In this document: positions 21,483-30,493 of the stretch, one piece after another
How the letters are laid out: the number at the start of each line of letters is the position of its first letter
Position numbering within the stretch: position 1 is the stretch's first letter
NCBI GenBank assembly: GCA_905182375.1
Contig: CAJJBF010000009.1
Location: forward strand, 417,984-481,983
Length of the DNA: 64,000 bases
Direction of reading: 5' to 3'
Source: Flammeovirgaceae bacterium UBA4465
GTDB taxonomy: Bacteria; Bacteroidota; Bacteroidia; Cytophagales; Cyclobacteriaceae
Notes under the pieces: generated by a model
Database searches by the model: none
The model's input: the letters and a program-made list of their open reading frames with translations, nothing else
What the model was told of the DNA's origin: nothing
Made by a program: the position numbers and the translations under genes

Positions 21483-22900
21483 TTATTCATTCAACTCATT
21501 GAAGTATTCATTATAAATAGCTTGATATGCCGGCGCTATTGAGTCAATTAAAGAATGCTTAATCTTCGTTTTTTCAATATGAAGATTCACAATATTCATC
21601 ATTTCATTAACCTTTTGAACATTTTTATCAGCCAAATTAAACTGTTCTGAAGGATCTTGGTCAAGGTTGTACAATAAAGGCATATCAGCATCCGTAAATT
21701 CCTCCATGGATTTGGGTTTTTTATGAAGATTTTCCAAGCACCCGTCCGCAAGGCCATCAGTTCTTGTTGCTGGTAATAGTAAATGGGATGGTCTAGGGCT
21801 CTCCCTTTGGTAAAGCTCTCTGATAAATCCATCCCGTCCAGTTCCTCTTTTTGATACTCAATCCCTGCCATGCCTAAGAACGTGGGTAACAGGTCCAGCG
21901 TACTCCCTACCCCATCAAAAATCTTATTTTCACCGATAGTTCCCGGCATCCAAGCAATGGTTGGCACGCGAAAACCCCCTTCCCAAGGCGAGCCTTTTTT
22001 TCCTCTTAGCAGTCCAGCTGACCCTCCATTAATTCCTACCTAGCGCCAAGGACCATTATCACTGGTAAAAATGATTAATGTGTTTTCATACTTATTAGTT
22101 TCTTTAGTTTGTCTAAAATGGCACCTACACTCTTATCTAATACTTGAACCACATCTCCATAAAGACCCCTTTTACTTTTTCCTGCATCAAGACTGTCCAC
22201 ATACAAAGGTACATGAGGAAAGGTCTGCGGCATGTAGAGAAAAAATGGCTTATTTTTATTTTTATCGATGAATGCCAGCGCTTTGTCGGTGTATCTTTTC
22301 GTCAATTGACTTTGGTCAGGTTCCAACTCAATAATTTCTGTACCTTCCATCAATGGCAATGGAGGAAAGGCCGCTTTGGCGTAATCCCAATTATTGTTAG
22401 GTGGTGACATGTCGTTGGAATAAGGTATACCGAAATAATAATCAAACCCATGTTGAGTAGGTAAAAATTCTTTTTTATGTCCTAAGATGCCATTTCCCAA
22501 TACATGCTGTTGCATAACCAGCTTTATTGAGCATACTTGAGATGGTCGGCTCAGTGGTTGGAAGACCTCCGTATGAATCTGGAAACAAAACCCGACGCGC
22601 ACCAGCCATCCCAATTTTTGCCGGTAACTTCCCTGTAAGCAGACCTGCCCGACTGGGGGTACATATCGAGGCAGCCACGTAGAATTGCGTCAGTTTCATC
22701 CCTTCATGGGCCATTTGATCAAGATTGGGTGTGTGAATGGTGGGATGTCCAAAACTACTCAAATCACCGTAACCCAGATCATCGGCAAAGATGATGATAA
22801 AATTAGGTGGGTTGATCTCTTCTACGGATGGCTTGCAGGCCGAAAAGCAAACGCAAAAAAGGACAAAGATTGTCATCCAGTGATATTGCTTAGTTCTCAT
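21483..22900 (-). pseudogene. S1-type sulfatase, three frameshifts and an in-frame stop
   Basis: Lipoprotein sulfatase (lipobox FSAC) with the formylglycine site Cys80 in CTPSR and metal ligands ADDLGYGD. Pieces: 22475-22900 (to CIGKWHL), 22075-22500 (HKKEFLPTQHGFDYYFG), 21740-22090 (TSDNGPW to the C-terminal strands) and 21483-21737. Lesions are near 22500 (an extra A between CTT and GGACAT), near 22095, a TAG at 22040-22042 inside the conserved GPW-GGSAG segment, and near 21730. It is closely related to the intact sulfatase at 32552-33934. Its ATG overlaps the stop of the GH13 gene (ATGA). Sulfatases remove sulfate esters from glycans in the periplasm. Confidence 0.85.
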
Positions 22901-25516
22901 TCCAATGTGATTATGTTAATATCATCCATTATTTTCGGACTGTTTGAATTCCCTCCCCCATAGGACCAAGTTGTTCTCGTCTTATCTATGGTCCTAGGGT
23001 AGGTGGCGCTTCCGCTCCAGGTATTGATGTATAGATTAGTATTTTTCAATGTAGTCGGGTTCCCCAACATTTTAGCTGGAAGCGTGACACTTATTTTATT
23101 TTGCTCGTAATCAACATTTACAAATGGCGTCATGATAGATTTTCCTAATTTTTCAGGACCCGAAATTAGAGGATGACCTTCAAATGCTTCTATTCCAAAG
23201 CCACCCAAAGCAAATCGATAATCCCACTCACCCTCATTAGGAAAAAAAGCATTTTGAAAAGGTAAAGATTTCACTCCTTCCTGTTTATCGGGCATATCAA
23301 TATAAATATTCAATAACACATGATCAAATCCATTTGGAGGTATCCATATTTGAGTGATTTCTGACATAGTAATTTCTAAGGTTAGATTATTACCGGTAAG
23401 GGAGACGTCCACAGCCTTTATATCTTGTTGGTGACTAAAGCTTCTATGACTAGGATAAGTGTATTCCCCATTGGGACCGTAGTCATCTTGGATTTCATCC
23501 TCAAAATGGAATAAATGTTTAGTGGATAAGGCCAAAGTAAAATATTTAGATGAGGTTATTAAAGATCCCTTATCATCATAGCCAATCGCAGTTATCCTGT
23601 GTTTTCCATTCATCAAATTACTCAAGCTTAAATCGTGGAACCAGCTATTCTGATTCCTATTTGTGATGGGTAATAAATGCTCATAGTCTCCATCTATTAC
23701 CAAACCCATGTTTTCGACTCCCATTGCTTTTCCACTTAATTGAATGGCTGAAGTAGTCAAAATTTCCGAAAAATCATTATTTAATCTCTATGGTTCCATG
23801 CAAATCGAACTTTGTCTGCGAATGGTCAGTATTCACATAAACTTGTGCACTTTTAGCCTCTAAAATCATATCTATAATTCTATCATGGGAAACCGTTAAA
23901 ATTTCATTTTGGGCTCCAATACTGTATTTGGAAACATAATTTCCTGGATTAAATGTGGGTACACTTAATCCATCAACCAATTGAAGTTTTTCTGAAGTAT
24001 TAATCAAAATCAATGCAGAAACATCATCTAATCTCATTTCGTATACGAATAATCCAGGACCATAAGAATTGTCTCTTACTACTTTAAGTTGGCCTCTTCG
24101 AAACACTTCGTTTGTCTTTCTTAGTTTTACTAGGCTCTGAACAAATTTAAAATAGTCACTTTCTGTATCAAAATAATCGCGGTCGGGTGATCCCGTACCC
24201 CCCTTAAACATAGTTTGACGCATTCCGGTTAACTCTTGTTCGGTTCCATAATATATTACAGGAACTCCTGGAATGGTCATGATGAACAACAATGCTTGTC
24301 TCATGGTCTGACGATCAGATTTAGCGAGGAGTCTAGGCGCATCATGATTATCAATGAAATTAAGCAACTGATCAGACCGTTGAAAATTTTCTTGGATACT
24401 CTTGATCCTGAAAGAGAGGGTACTGGTAGGTTTTTTCTCAATAAAAACTCGGTTAATAGCTGTGTTTAATGGAAAATTTAATATCGAATTCATTTCAGGT
24501 TTGTTCTTAGTTCCTAAATATTTTCGTGCTTCTTTCGTTCCCGAATGATCAAAAGGTTTGGGGAAAAAAGCAACCTCTCCAGCAGTTAAAAAATGTTGCT
24601 TGCCCTGCTGCTTTGCCAAAAGATCAATACCGAGATGCTCCCCCTCTTTTTTATGAAGAAAACTATGCCAAAAATCATGTTCGACCATATGAGGTGTATC
24701 AAATCGAAATCCATCAACCCCCACCTCTGTAATCCAGTAGCCAAAATTCTCTCTCAAAGCATCACGAACCAAAGGATTGGACGTATTGAGGTCATCCAAA
24801 TCGGCAAATTGAAATTGCGTTTTTTGAATCGTATCTGAATGGTCAGTGAAATTTGGTGCAAAATGATAAATGCCCAGTTCACGGTCTTCCTCTTCTCTGG
24901 CATCATTATGGTTAAAAGGATATTGCATGGGCTGTTCAACGTCATGCAGCTTAAAGTTTTTTGATACATCTTCTGGGTCATAGGGCCCATCATAAGTATA
25001 AAAATCTCCAAAATGATTTACTACGACGTCTTGAATAAGATACATTCCTTTGGAGTGCAAAGTCGCCGACAGCATCTTATAATCCCCTAAATCTCCTAAG
25101 TGTTTATCTACTTGATCTAATCTACTCGCCCAATATCCATGATTTCCAGTTCCTGTATGTTGTGGATTTCGCCATTGATTGGCTACTGGTGGTGTGATCC
25201 AAACTCCTGTTACACCTAGCTCTTGAATATAATTAATCTTTTGAGTAATCCCTTTAAGATCCCCTCCATTCCAATAAGCTCCATCTCCTTTTTTATACTC
25301 ACCTGCACCTTGATCATTATTGGTTGAATCTCCATCCATAAATCGATCGGTCACGATAAAATAGAGGATTTGATCTTGCCAAGAAGGAGAAGGGACATGA
25401 AGATATTTTTGTAAATTATCTTTATTAATACCAGGACCCTTATCAGAGCCACAGCTGAAAGAAATAATAGTCAGAAGAAAAAAAGATAAATGAAAATATT
25501 TTTTCATATTGTTCAT
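22897..25516 (-). pseudogene. GH13 alpha-amylase-family lipoprotein with DOMON-like C-terminal domain, one frameshift
   Basis: Lipoprotein (lipobox ISFSC) with a complete GH13 barrel in 23777-25516: nucleophile Asp273 in FRFDTPH, acid Glu314 in TAGEV and Asp392 in FIDNHD. It resembles neopullulanase/SusA-type surface amylases acting on alpha-1,4/1,6-glucans. A second frame, 22897-23760, encodes a glucodextranase C-like (DOMON-like) sandwich domain with the marks NIYIDMPDK and LGGFGIEAFEG. The two frames join near 23780, where the first ends HGTIEI and the second reads LNNDFSEILTT, so one fused gene is inferred. It is the head gene of the SusC/D operon, opposite a SGNH hydrolase gene. Confidence 0.75.
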
Positions 25517-25538
25517 TTACATGACGTATCTAAAGTGT

Positions 25539-25601
25539 TTTCCCCCTAAATGATACTGTTTTTAGATATGACTCTAAAATGTCAGATACAATTGGGGGAA
25601 A
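25539..25601. promoter_or_regulatory. Concentric inverted repeats in a divergent promoter region
   Basis: Outer arms TTTCCCCC (25539-25546) and GGGGGAAA (25594-25601), with inner arms TTTTAGA (25560-25566) and TCTAAAA (25573-25579). Both pairs share the same centre near 25570. The site lies between the starts of the GH13 gene (minus) and the SGNH gene (plus), where a regulator or two mirrored promoters would sit. Function is inferred. Confidence 0.45.
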
Positions 25602-25651
25602 GTTTCCCATAATTCGTCATTAAGTTGACAAAAAACAATATATTCTTAATC

Positions 25652-26375
25652 ATGGATAAAAAAGTCTATCCTTTTTTATTTTTTTTAACCCTCATAATAG
25701 ATACTGAATATGCGGTAAGTCAATCCACCTTAGAGCTGCTTTATCCCCCAGAAAATACTGTTGTAGTATACCATACTGAATGGACAGAAAATCATTATAA
25801 AGAGAGAATCAAAGAATTTAAGGAGCATCCCTTATCAATGGGGGATATCGTTTTTATAGGTAATAGTATCACTGAGGGAGGTAAAGATTGGGGAGCTAAA
25901 TTAGGCATTGATAATGCGGAGAATAGAGGTATTTCTGGAGATGTTACTGATGGGGTTCTTTTAAGACTTGGAGAATTAATCAAATATAAACCTACGTCCA
26001 TTTTTGTCATGATTGGCATCAATGACTTATCTCAACCTGCACTATCAAAAGGAAATCCCCTCACCAGATTATGTTGTCGAAAATTTACTTAAAATTACGA
26101 CCTTGCTCCATGAAAAATTACCCAATACACAGATTTACGTTCAAACACTCTTACCAACGGCGAAAGATTTCATCAATAAGAATGTAAATATTGTGAATAG
26201 CGCAATGAGAATACATCAATCAGATGGAATTTATCATTTGATTGATCTTAACCCACATTTTGCTGCCGAAGATGGGTTAATGAGCCCTTTGCTCACTTAT
26301 GATGGCACACATTTGAATGAGAAAGGGTATGCACTTTGGGTCAGCATTGTAAAGCCCTATATCACCCAAAAATAA
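25652..26375 (+). pseudogene. SGNH/GDSL-family hydrolase, one frameshift
   Basis: Secreted esterase-type hydrolase of about 240 residues. A signal peptide is followed by block I FIGNSITEGGKDW (catalytic Ser), block II GISGDVTDG, block III IGINDLS (Asn) and block V DGTHLNEKG (Asp-His). The first frame stops at 26092 after switching near 26045, and the second frame 26013-26375 carries ALSKEIPSPDYVVENLL through block V. The break follows GINDLS and separates the Ser from the catalytic His. The TTG at 25625 is an alternative start; ATG 25652 is preferred. Relatives are platelet-activating-factor acetylhydrolase-like or carbohydrate deacetylases. It is the only plus-strand gene of the PUL and is transcribed away from the GH13 gene. 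Confidence 0.75.
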
Positions 26376-26462
26376 TTACACCTTTCTACCTCAGCTCCAT
26401 TTGATGTACGACCCCAACAGCTCATGCATTTGAGAGATCCCTTTATAAATAGTTTAGTATAT

Positions 26463-26495
26463 CCGTTAATTATTTGATAATAAAAAAATTAACGG
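26463..26495. repeat. 9-bp inverted repeat at the end of the sulfatase-esterase gene
   Basis: Arms CCGTTAATT (26463-26471) and AATTAACGG (26487-26495) enclose an A-rich spacer and span the stop codon, in the convergent junction with the SGNH gene. The U-run would lie in the loop, so it is not a classical terminator, but it may protect the mRNA end. Confidence 0.25.
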
Positions 26496-28760
26496 CTCAT
26501 GAAACCGTCGATGCCAAGCGGCTCCGCTATGATCTGCTCCAGAAACTTTTTTAGTGATCCAATTTATACCCTTTTTGTACCCCTTACGATGCATCGCTTG
26601 GTCTACTTCCTTTTGATAAGGCTCATAACGTGCATCAAGGCCTTTTGTCCCAAAGTCAAAATACAGCTTATGTGTTGTCGGATCTGGAAGGTTTTTTTCA
26701 AAATAATCAACAAATACCCCCTCCAAGGGTAGCCAGTGCGTAGACAAACAGGCAGCGCCACCATATATTTCTGGGTATTTACTGATGGCGTAAGCAGAAA
26801 TCATGCCTCCCATACTAGAGCCCGCAATAAAGGTATGCTCCCGATCGGCTAATGTTTTAAAATGAGTATCGATATAAGGCTTTAACTCCTCTACCATAAA
26901 TCTCAAATAATTATCAGAATGCATAGGAATATTGCTGAAATAATCGTCTTCCATTAAATTCAGCCTTCTCAATACCTCTTCCCGAGGCTCTTCAGGCATG
27001 TATTCAGCTCGACGCCTTATGCCCGTGTTAAAAACGCCTACAATAATGGCCTTTTGGTTAAAGCCTGTCTCATTTAAACTGTCTAAAATAAAATCAACAT
27101 CCCAACCTCTTTCTAATCCCTTCTTACCAAACCCTGCATTATTTGGATGAAATATGTTCTGCCCGTCAAGCATATAAATGACCGGAAGTCGGTCACTATA
27201 AGAAACATTGACTGGAAATAATACCTCAATGGGTCTTGGAATTACCCATTTGGAAGGAAAGCTATCAATTCTTAAGGTCGCATACCGATTGCCTTGTCTG
27301 ACAAAATCTGGGGGAAAAGGAGCGCCACCATCATAATTATTTTGTTCAAAAATTTCTCCATTTGTGATTTGACGTGGATCTTTGGTTTTAATTAATTCAG
27401 CACTCAGTAAGTTTTGAAGTTGTATTTTGATGGCTGAAGATGTAGGGTTATCGAAAATGTTTTCTAACTGATAGGGGTCCTTTTTGATATCATACAACTC
27501 GAAGGCTGGTCTTTTGCCAAAGGCTTTTTCAAACAATCGCTGATGTTCTATATCATCTTGCCGATGATGGATCATGTATGCTCTAGTAGGCCCTCCATCT
27601 ACATCTGAATAGTAAGAAGGGAAAAAAGAAGCTTCTTCATAATTAGGCGTGCCTGCAGGCCATCTATCAGGAGAAAAATTTTTGATCAATAGGTATTCCT
27701 GTGTTCGAATAGCCCGCATGGGATAACCTCCCCAGTCTCCGTTTTCTTGTCCAGGTACATGACGTTCGCGACCAAAAAAAACTGCTTCTCTGAGTTTATA
27801 AGAAGAGTCTTCCAACAATTTAACCAAACTCTTACCTGTCATCTCTTTTGGAATTTCCAATCCGGCCCAATCTAAAAACGTAGGTGCTAAATCGGTCAGG
27901 CTGATGAGTTGATTGTTTCGAGCTACTGCTTGCTTAACATTCTTTCCAGACCATATGATCAAGGGCACACGTGTCCCCAAATCATATAAATTTCCCTTTG
28001 CTCTGGGGAAAGGCATACCGTTGTCACTGGTTACGATGATGATGGTATTATCAAGGAGTCCTTTAGATGTTAAATGGTTGACTAGTTGGGTGACTTCGTC
28101 GTCTAAATCCTGTACCTCCTTTAGGTAGTCTGCCATATCAGATCGAACCACGTCACTTTCTGGATATACCTTGGGTAGCGATATTTTGGAAATATCCACA
28201 CCTACTTGTCTTCCGGAACCTTCCTCATAACCTCTATGCGGATTATAACTTCCAAACCAAAAACAAAAGGGTCGATCGGGGGCTACTTGTCCAGTAAAAT
28301 CCTTGAAGGAGTCGAAATATGCTCCTGCTGGGTTTGTGGGTAAATGATCGTGTGAACCAGGACCCCAACCTTTATCTGCAAACCCTACAGCATAGCCAGC
28401 ATCCTTCATTATGCGAGTGTAAAGCGGAACTTCAGCAGGCAATCTTCCAAATAAATTGGCTCCTTCTCCCAATCTCCAAAAATGTTGACCAGAAAGTACA
28501 GCAGCCCTTGAAGGGGTGCATGAGGGGGCCGAAACAAAGGCCTGTTCAAAAACGACACCTTCCTGGGCTAACCGATCCATGGTTGGCGTCCTCACAGAAC
28601 TATCTCCATAAAATCCCGCATGAGGGTAGCTCCAATCGTCTGCCATAATAAGGATAATATTTGGGGCATTTTCTTTGATTGTATTCTGCGAATTACAAGA
28701 GAATAATACTAGCAAAAACACTAGAAGAAAGAAATACTTTGTCCACTCTTTTAGTTTCAT
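26466..28760 (-). CDS. Sulfatase fused to a C-terminal alpha/beta-fold esterase
   Basis: A 764-residue bifunctional lipoprotein. The start is ATG 28760 (lipobox VLFSC), 2 bases after the upstream stop; upstream in-frame codons belong to the neighbouring gene. The N-terminal S1-type sulfatase (about residues 35-460) has metal ligands ADDWSY, formylglycine Cys81 in CTPSR and TSDNGMP. The C-terminal 270 residues form an esterase-D/CE1-like (PF00756) domain: LPVIYMLDGQN, nucleophile Ser in GSSMGG (about residue 649), and the late GADHSGAAWHRRF with the catalytic His. The combination suggests removal of sulfate and an acyl or acetyl group from the same glycan. Both active sites appear complete. 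Last gene of the second operon. Confidence 0.85.
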   Translation of the reverse strand: MKLKEWTKYFFLLVFLLVLFSCNSQNTIKENAPNIILIMADDWSYPHAGFYGDSSVRTPTMDRLAQEGVVFEQAFVSAPSCTPSRAAVLSGQHFWRLGEGANLFGRLPAEVPLYTRIMKDAGYAVGFADKGWGPGSHDHLPTNPAGAYFDSFKDFTGQVAPDRPFCFWFGSYNPHRGYEEGSGRQVGVDISKISLPKVYPESDVVRSDMADYLKEVQDLDDEVTQLVNHLTSKGLLDNTIIIVTSDNGMPFPRAKGNLYDLGTRVPLIIWSGKNVKQAVARNNQLISLTDLAPTFLDWAGLEIPKEMTGKSLVKLLEDSSYKLREAVFFGRERHVPGQENGDWGGYPMRAIRTQEYLLIKNFSPDRWPAGTPNYEEASFFPSYYSDVDGGPTRAYMIHHRQDDIEHQRLFEKAFGKRPAFELYDIKKDPYQLENIFDNPTSSAIKIQLQNLLSAELIKTKDPRQITNGEIFEQNNYDGGAPFPPDFVRQGNRYATLRIDSFPSKWVIPRPIEVLFPVNVSYSDRLPVIYMLDGQNIFHPNNAGFGKKGLERGWDVDFILDSLNETGFNQKAIIVGVFNTGIRRRAEYMPEEPREEVLRRLNLMEDDYFSNIPMHSDNYLRFMVEELKPYIDTHFKTLADREHTFIAGSSMGGMISAYAISKYPEIYGGAACLSTHWLPLEGVFVDYFEKNLPDPTTHKLYFDFGTKGLDARYEPYQKEVDQAMHRKGYKKGINWITKKVSGADHSGAAWHRRFHEPLIFLLSNN

Positions 28761-28762
28761 TT

Positions 28763-30493
28763 TTAATTCCATTGAAGTGTATCGCTTGGAGCAAATCCAA
28801 TGCGGTGCGCAATGACCAAAATGGGCTCTTCTTGATCTACGCCTATTGGCGCTGTGTAAATCTGCCAACCCAGCCCCTCTTTCAAATCTTGGAGCCGTTT
28901 ATAGCCTATCGAAGCCCCCTCAGTTTGACAAGTTATTTGTAATTCTCCATTTTCAACATTAAGTACCGGATTAGCCGTTAAGGGTTGAATTTTATCAGGC
29001 CAAAAGGTATTGATTAATTCTTGTTCAGGGATATGTCCCATATCTGAAACATCATGCATCCATGTTTCACACTCCCTCCTTAGTTCACTCAATATTCCCG
29101 AAAATTGAGGATCCTCGGCTAAATTATTTAATTCATGGGGATCCGCATGCGTATCAAAAAGTTCCTCATTAGGTTTGGTTTTACGAAACCACAAGGCCTG
29201 TTTTTCGTTTAATGAATCAATCGCATTTAGTCTTAATAACTCCTGCATACTGGCCATGTTTTCACGGTACGACAAGGGTAAGTAATAAGGCTTTTGTGGT
29301 TGGAAATTCTTTAAATATTTGAACCTTTTGTCTCGAACGGCTCGAATCATATCATAAGTTTCATCAAATCGATCCGCTGCTGCATGGATAAATTTTCTTT
29401 CGTCAGCAACTTTGAACTTTCCTTCAAAAGCAAGGCCTTGCATATATTCAGGGGGTTTTATCTCAGTCATGGACAATAAGGTCGGAGCAAAATCCACAAA
29501 ACTGATCAGTCTGTTATCGATTTCACCCGAACGAAATTTGTTGGGATATCGCACAATCATGGGTACCTGTAAGCCTGCATCATACAACAATCTTTTTTGT
29601 CTAGGTAGTGGTCCCCCATGATCGGTAAACCATACGATAATCGTGTTTTCCAATAAGCCATCTTCCTCCAGTTGAGTGAGAATATTTCCGACATGTGCAT
29701 CCATCCTCACAATATTTGAATACATTCTTCTCACGTCATTTACCACTTTGTCTGTATTGGGAAGATAAGGTGGAATGACTACGGAAAGATTCTCGTCAAC
29801 CAAGGGTAAGAATTTATTTTCAAATTGCTTCCACCAACTTTTCATTTCTCTTGCAGGAGGAAAGACCTCCAAATCATGTATTTTCTCAACAGGATTCCAT
29901 AAACTAGATTCGTGAGTAACCATGAAGCTAAACATGGAATAAAACGGTTTACCGATCGGTCGGTTTCGCCAGTGTGCATAATTACTAGATTCATCCCATG
30001 CCATTTTAGAGTGGAAAAACTGATAATCCTCTTTGGCGTTATTGGTGGTGTAATAGCCATTTTCACGTAAAATCTCACTGACCATTTTTACCTCTGCTGG
30101 CAAGACTGCCTCATAATTAATAATTCCCATTTTTTTGGCTGCCGGTTGTTGGTATAAGGTACGCATATGATGTGCTCCGATACTCGAAGGATACATCCCG
30201 GTAGCCAATGCGGCACGGCTTGGAGAACATACCCCAGATACACTAAAAACATTGTTATACCTCACTCCTTCAGCTGCTAAGCGACTCAAATGAGGAGTTT
30301 TAATTGTTGAATCTCCAAAGGGAGGAATATAAGGCCCCAAATCTTCAGCTACCAACCACAAAATATTCATCTTTTCAATTGATTCGATGGATTTATCGGT
30401 TTTTGTTTGACACCCCATCATCAATACCAAAGAAATAATTATTGATACATGAAGTTGCATTTGATTCTTATTTATCACTTTCTTATTCATCAT
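28763..30493 (-). CDS. Sulfatase with C-terminal chitobiase-like domain (heparan N-sulfatase-like)
   Basis: A 576-residue lipoprotein (lipobox LMMGC) of the S1 sulfatase superfamily. Formylglycine site Cys89 lies in CSPSR, with metal ligands AEDLG near residue 50 and FTDHGGP later. The AEDLGPYIPPFGD start, VSGVCSPSRAAL and AHHMRT context resemble heparan N-sulfatase/sulfamidase-type enzymes. The last 75 residues (NPVLNVENGELQITC to the end) look like a chitobiase/beta-hexosaminidase C-terminal sandwich. It overlaps the end of the upstream acetylesterase gene by 11 bases and lies 2 bases before the sulfatase-esterase gene, so these are translationally linked. The true sulfated sugar is unknown. 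Confidence 0.85.
   Translation of the reverse strand: MMNKKVINKNQMQLHVSIIISLVLMMGCQTKTDKSIESIEKMNILWLVAEDLGPYIPPFGDSTIKTPHLSRLAAEGVRYNNVFSVSGVCSPSRAALATGMYPSSIGAHHMRTLYQQPAAKKMGIINYEAVLPAEVKMVSEILRENGYYTTNNAKEDYQFFHSKMAWDESSNYAHWRNRPIGKPFYSMFSFMVTHESSLWNPVEKIHDLEVFPPAREMKSWWKQFENKFLPLVDENLSVVIPPYLPNTDKVVNDVRRMYSNIVRMDAHVGNILTQLEEDGLLENTIIVWFTDHGGPLPRQKRLLYDAGLQVPMIVRYPNKFRSGEIDNRLISFVDFAPTLLSMTEIKPPEYMQGLAFEGKFKVADERKFIHAAADRFDETYDMIRAVRDKRFKYLKNFQPQKPYYLPLSYRENMASMQELLRLNAIDSLNEKQALWFRKTKPNEELFDTHADPHELNNLAEDPQFSGILSELRRECETWMHDVSDMGHIPEQELINTFWPDKIQPLTANPVLNVENGELQITCQTEGASIGYKRLQDLKEGLGWQIYTAPIGVDQEEPILVIAHRIGFAPSDTLQWN

Noticed and set aside
22040-22042. TAG in the broken sulfatase as a recoded amino acid
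   Set aside because: The same gene has three frameshifts, TAG is used as a normal stop context elsewhere, and no recoding element is visible. A nonsense mutation or base error is simpler.
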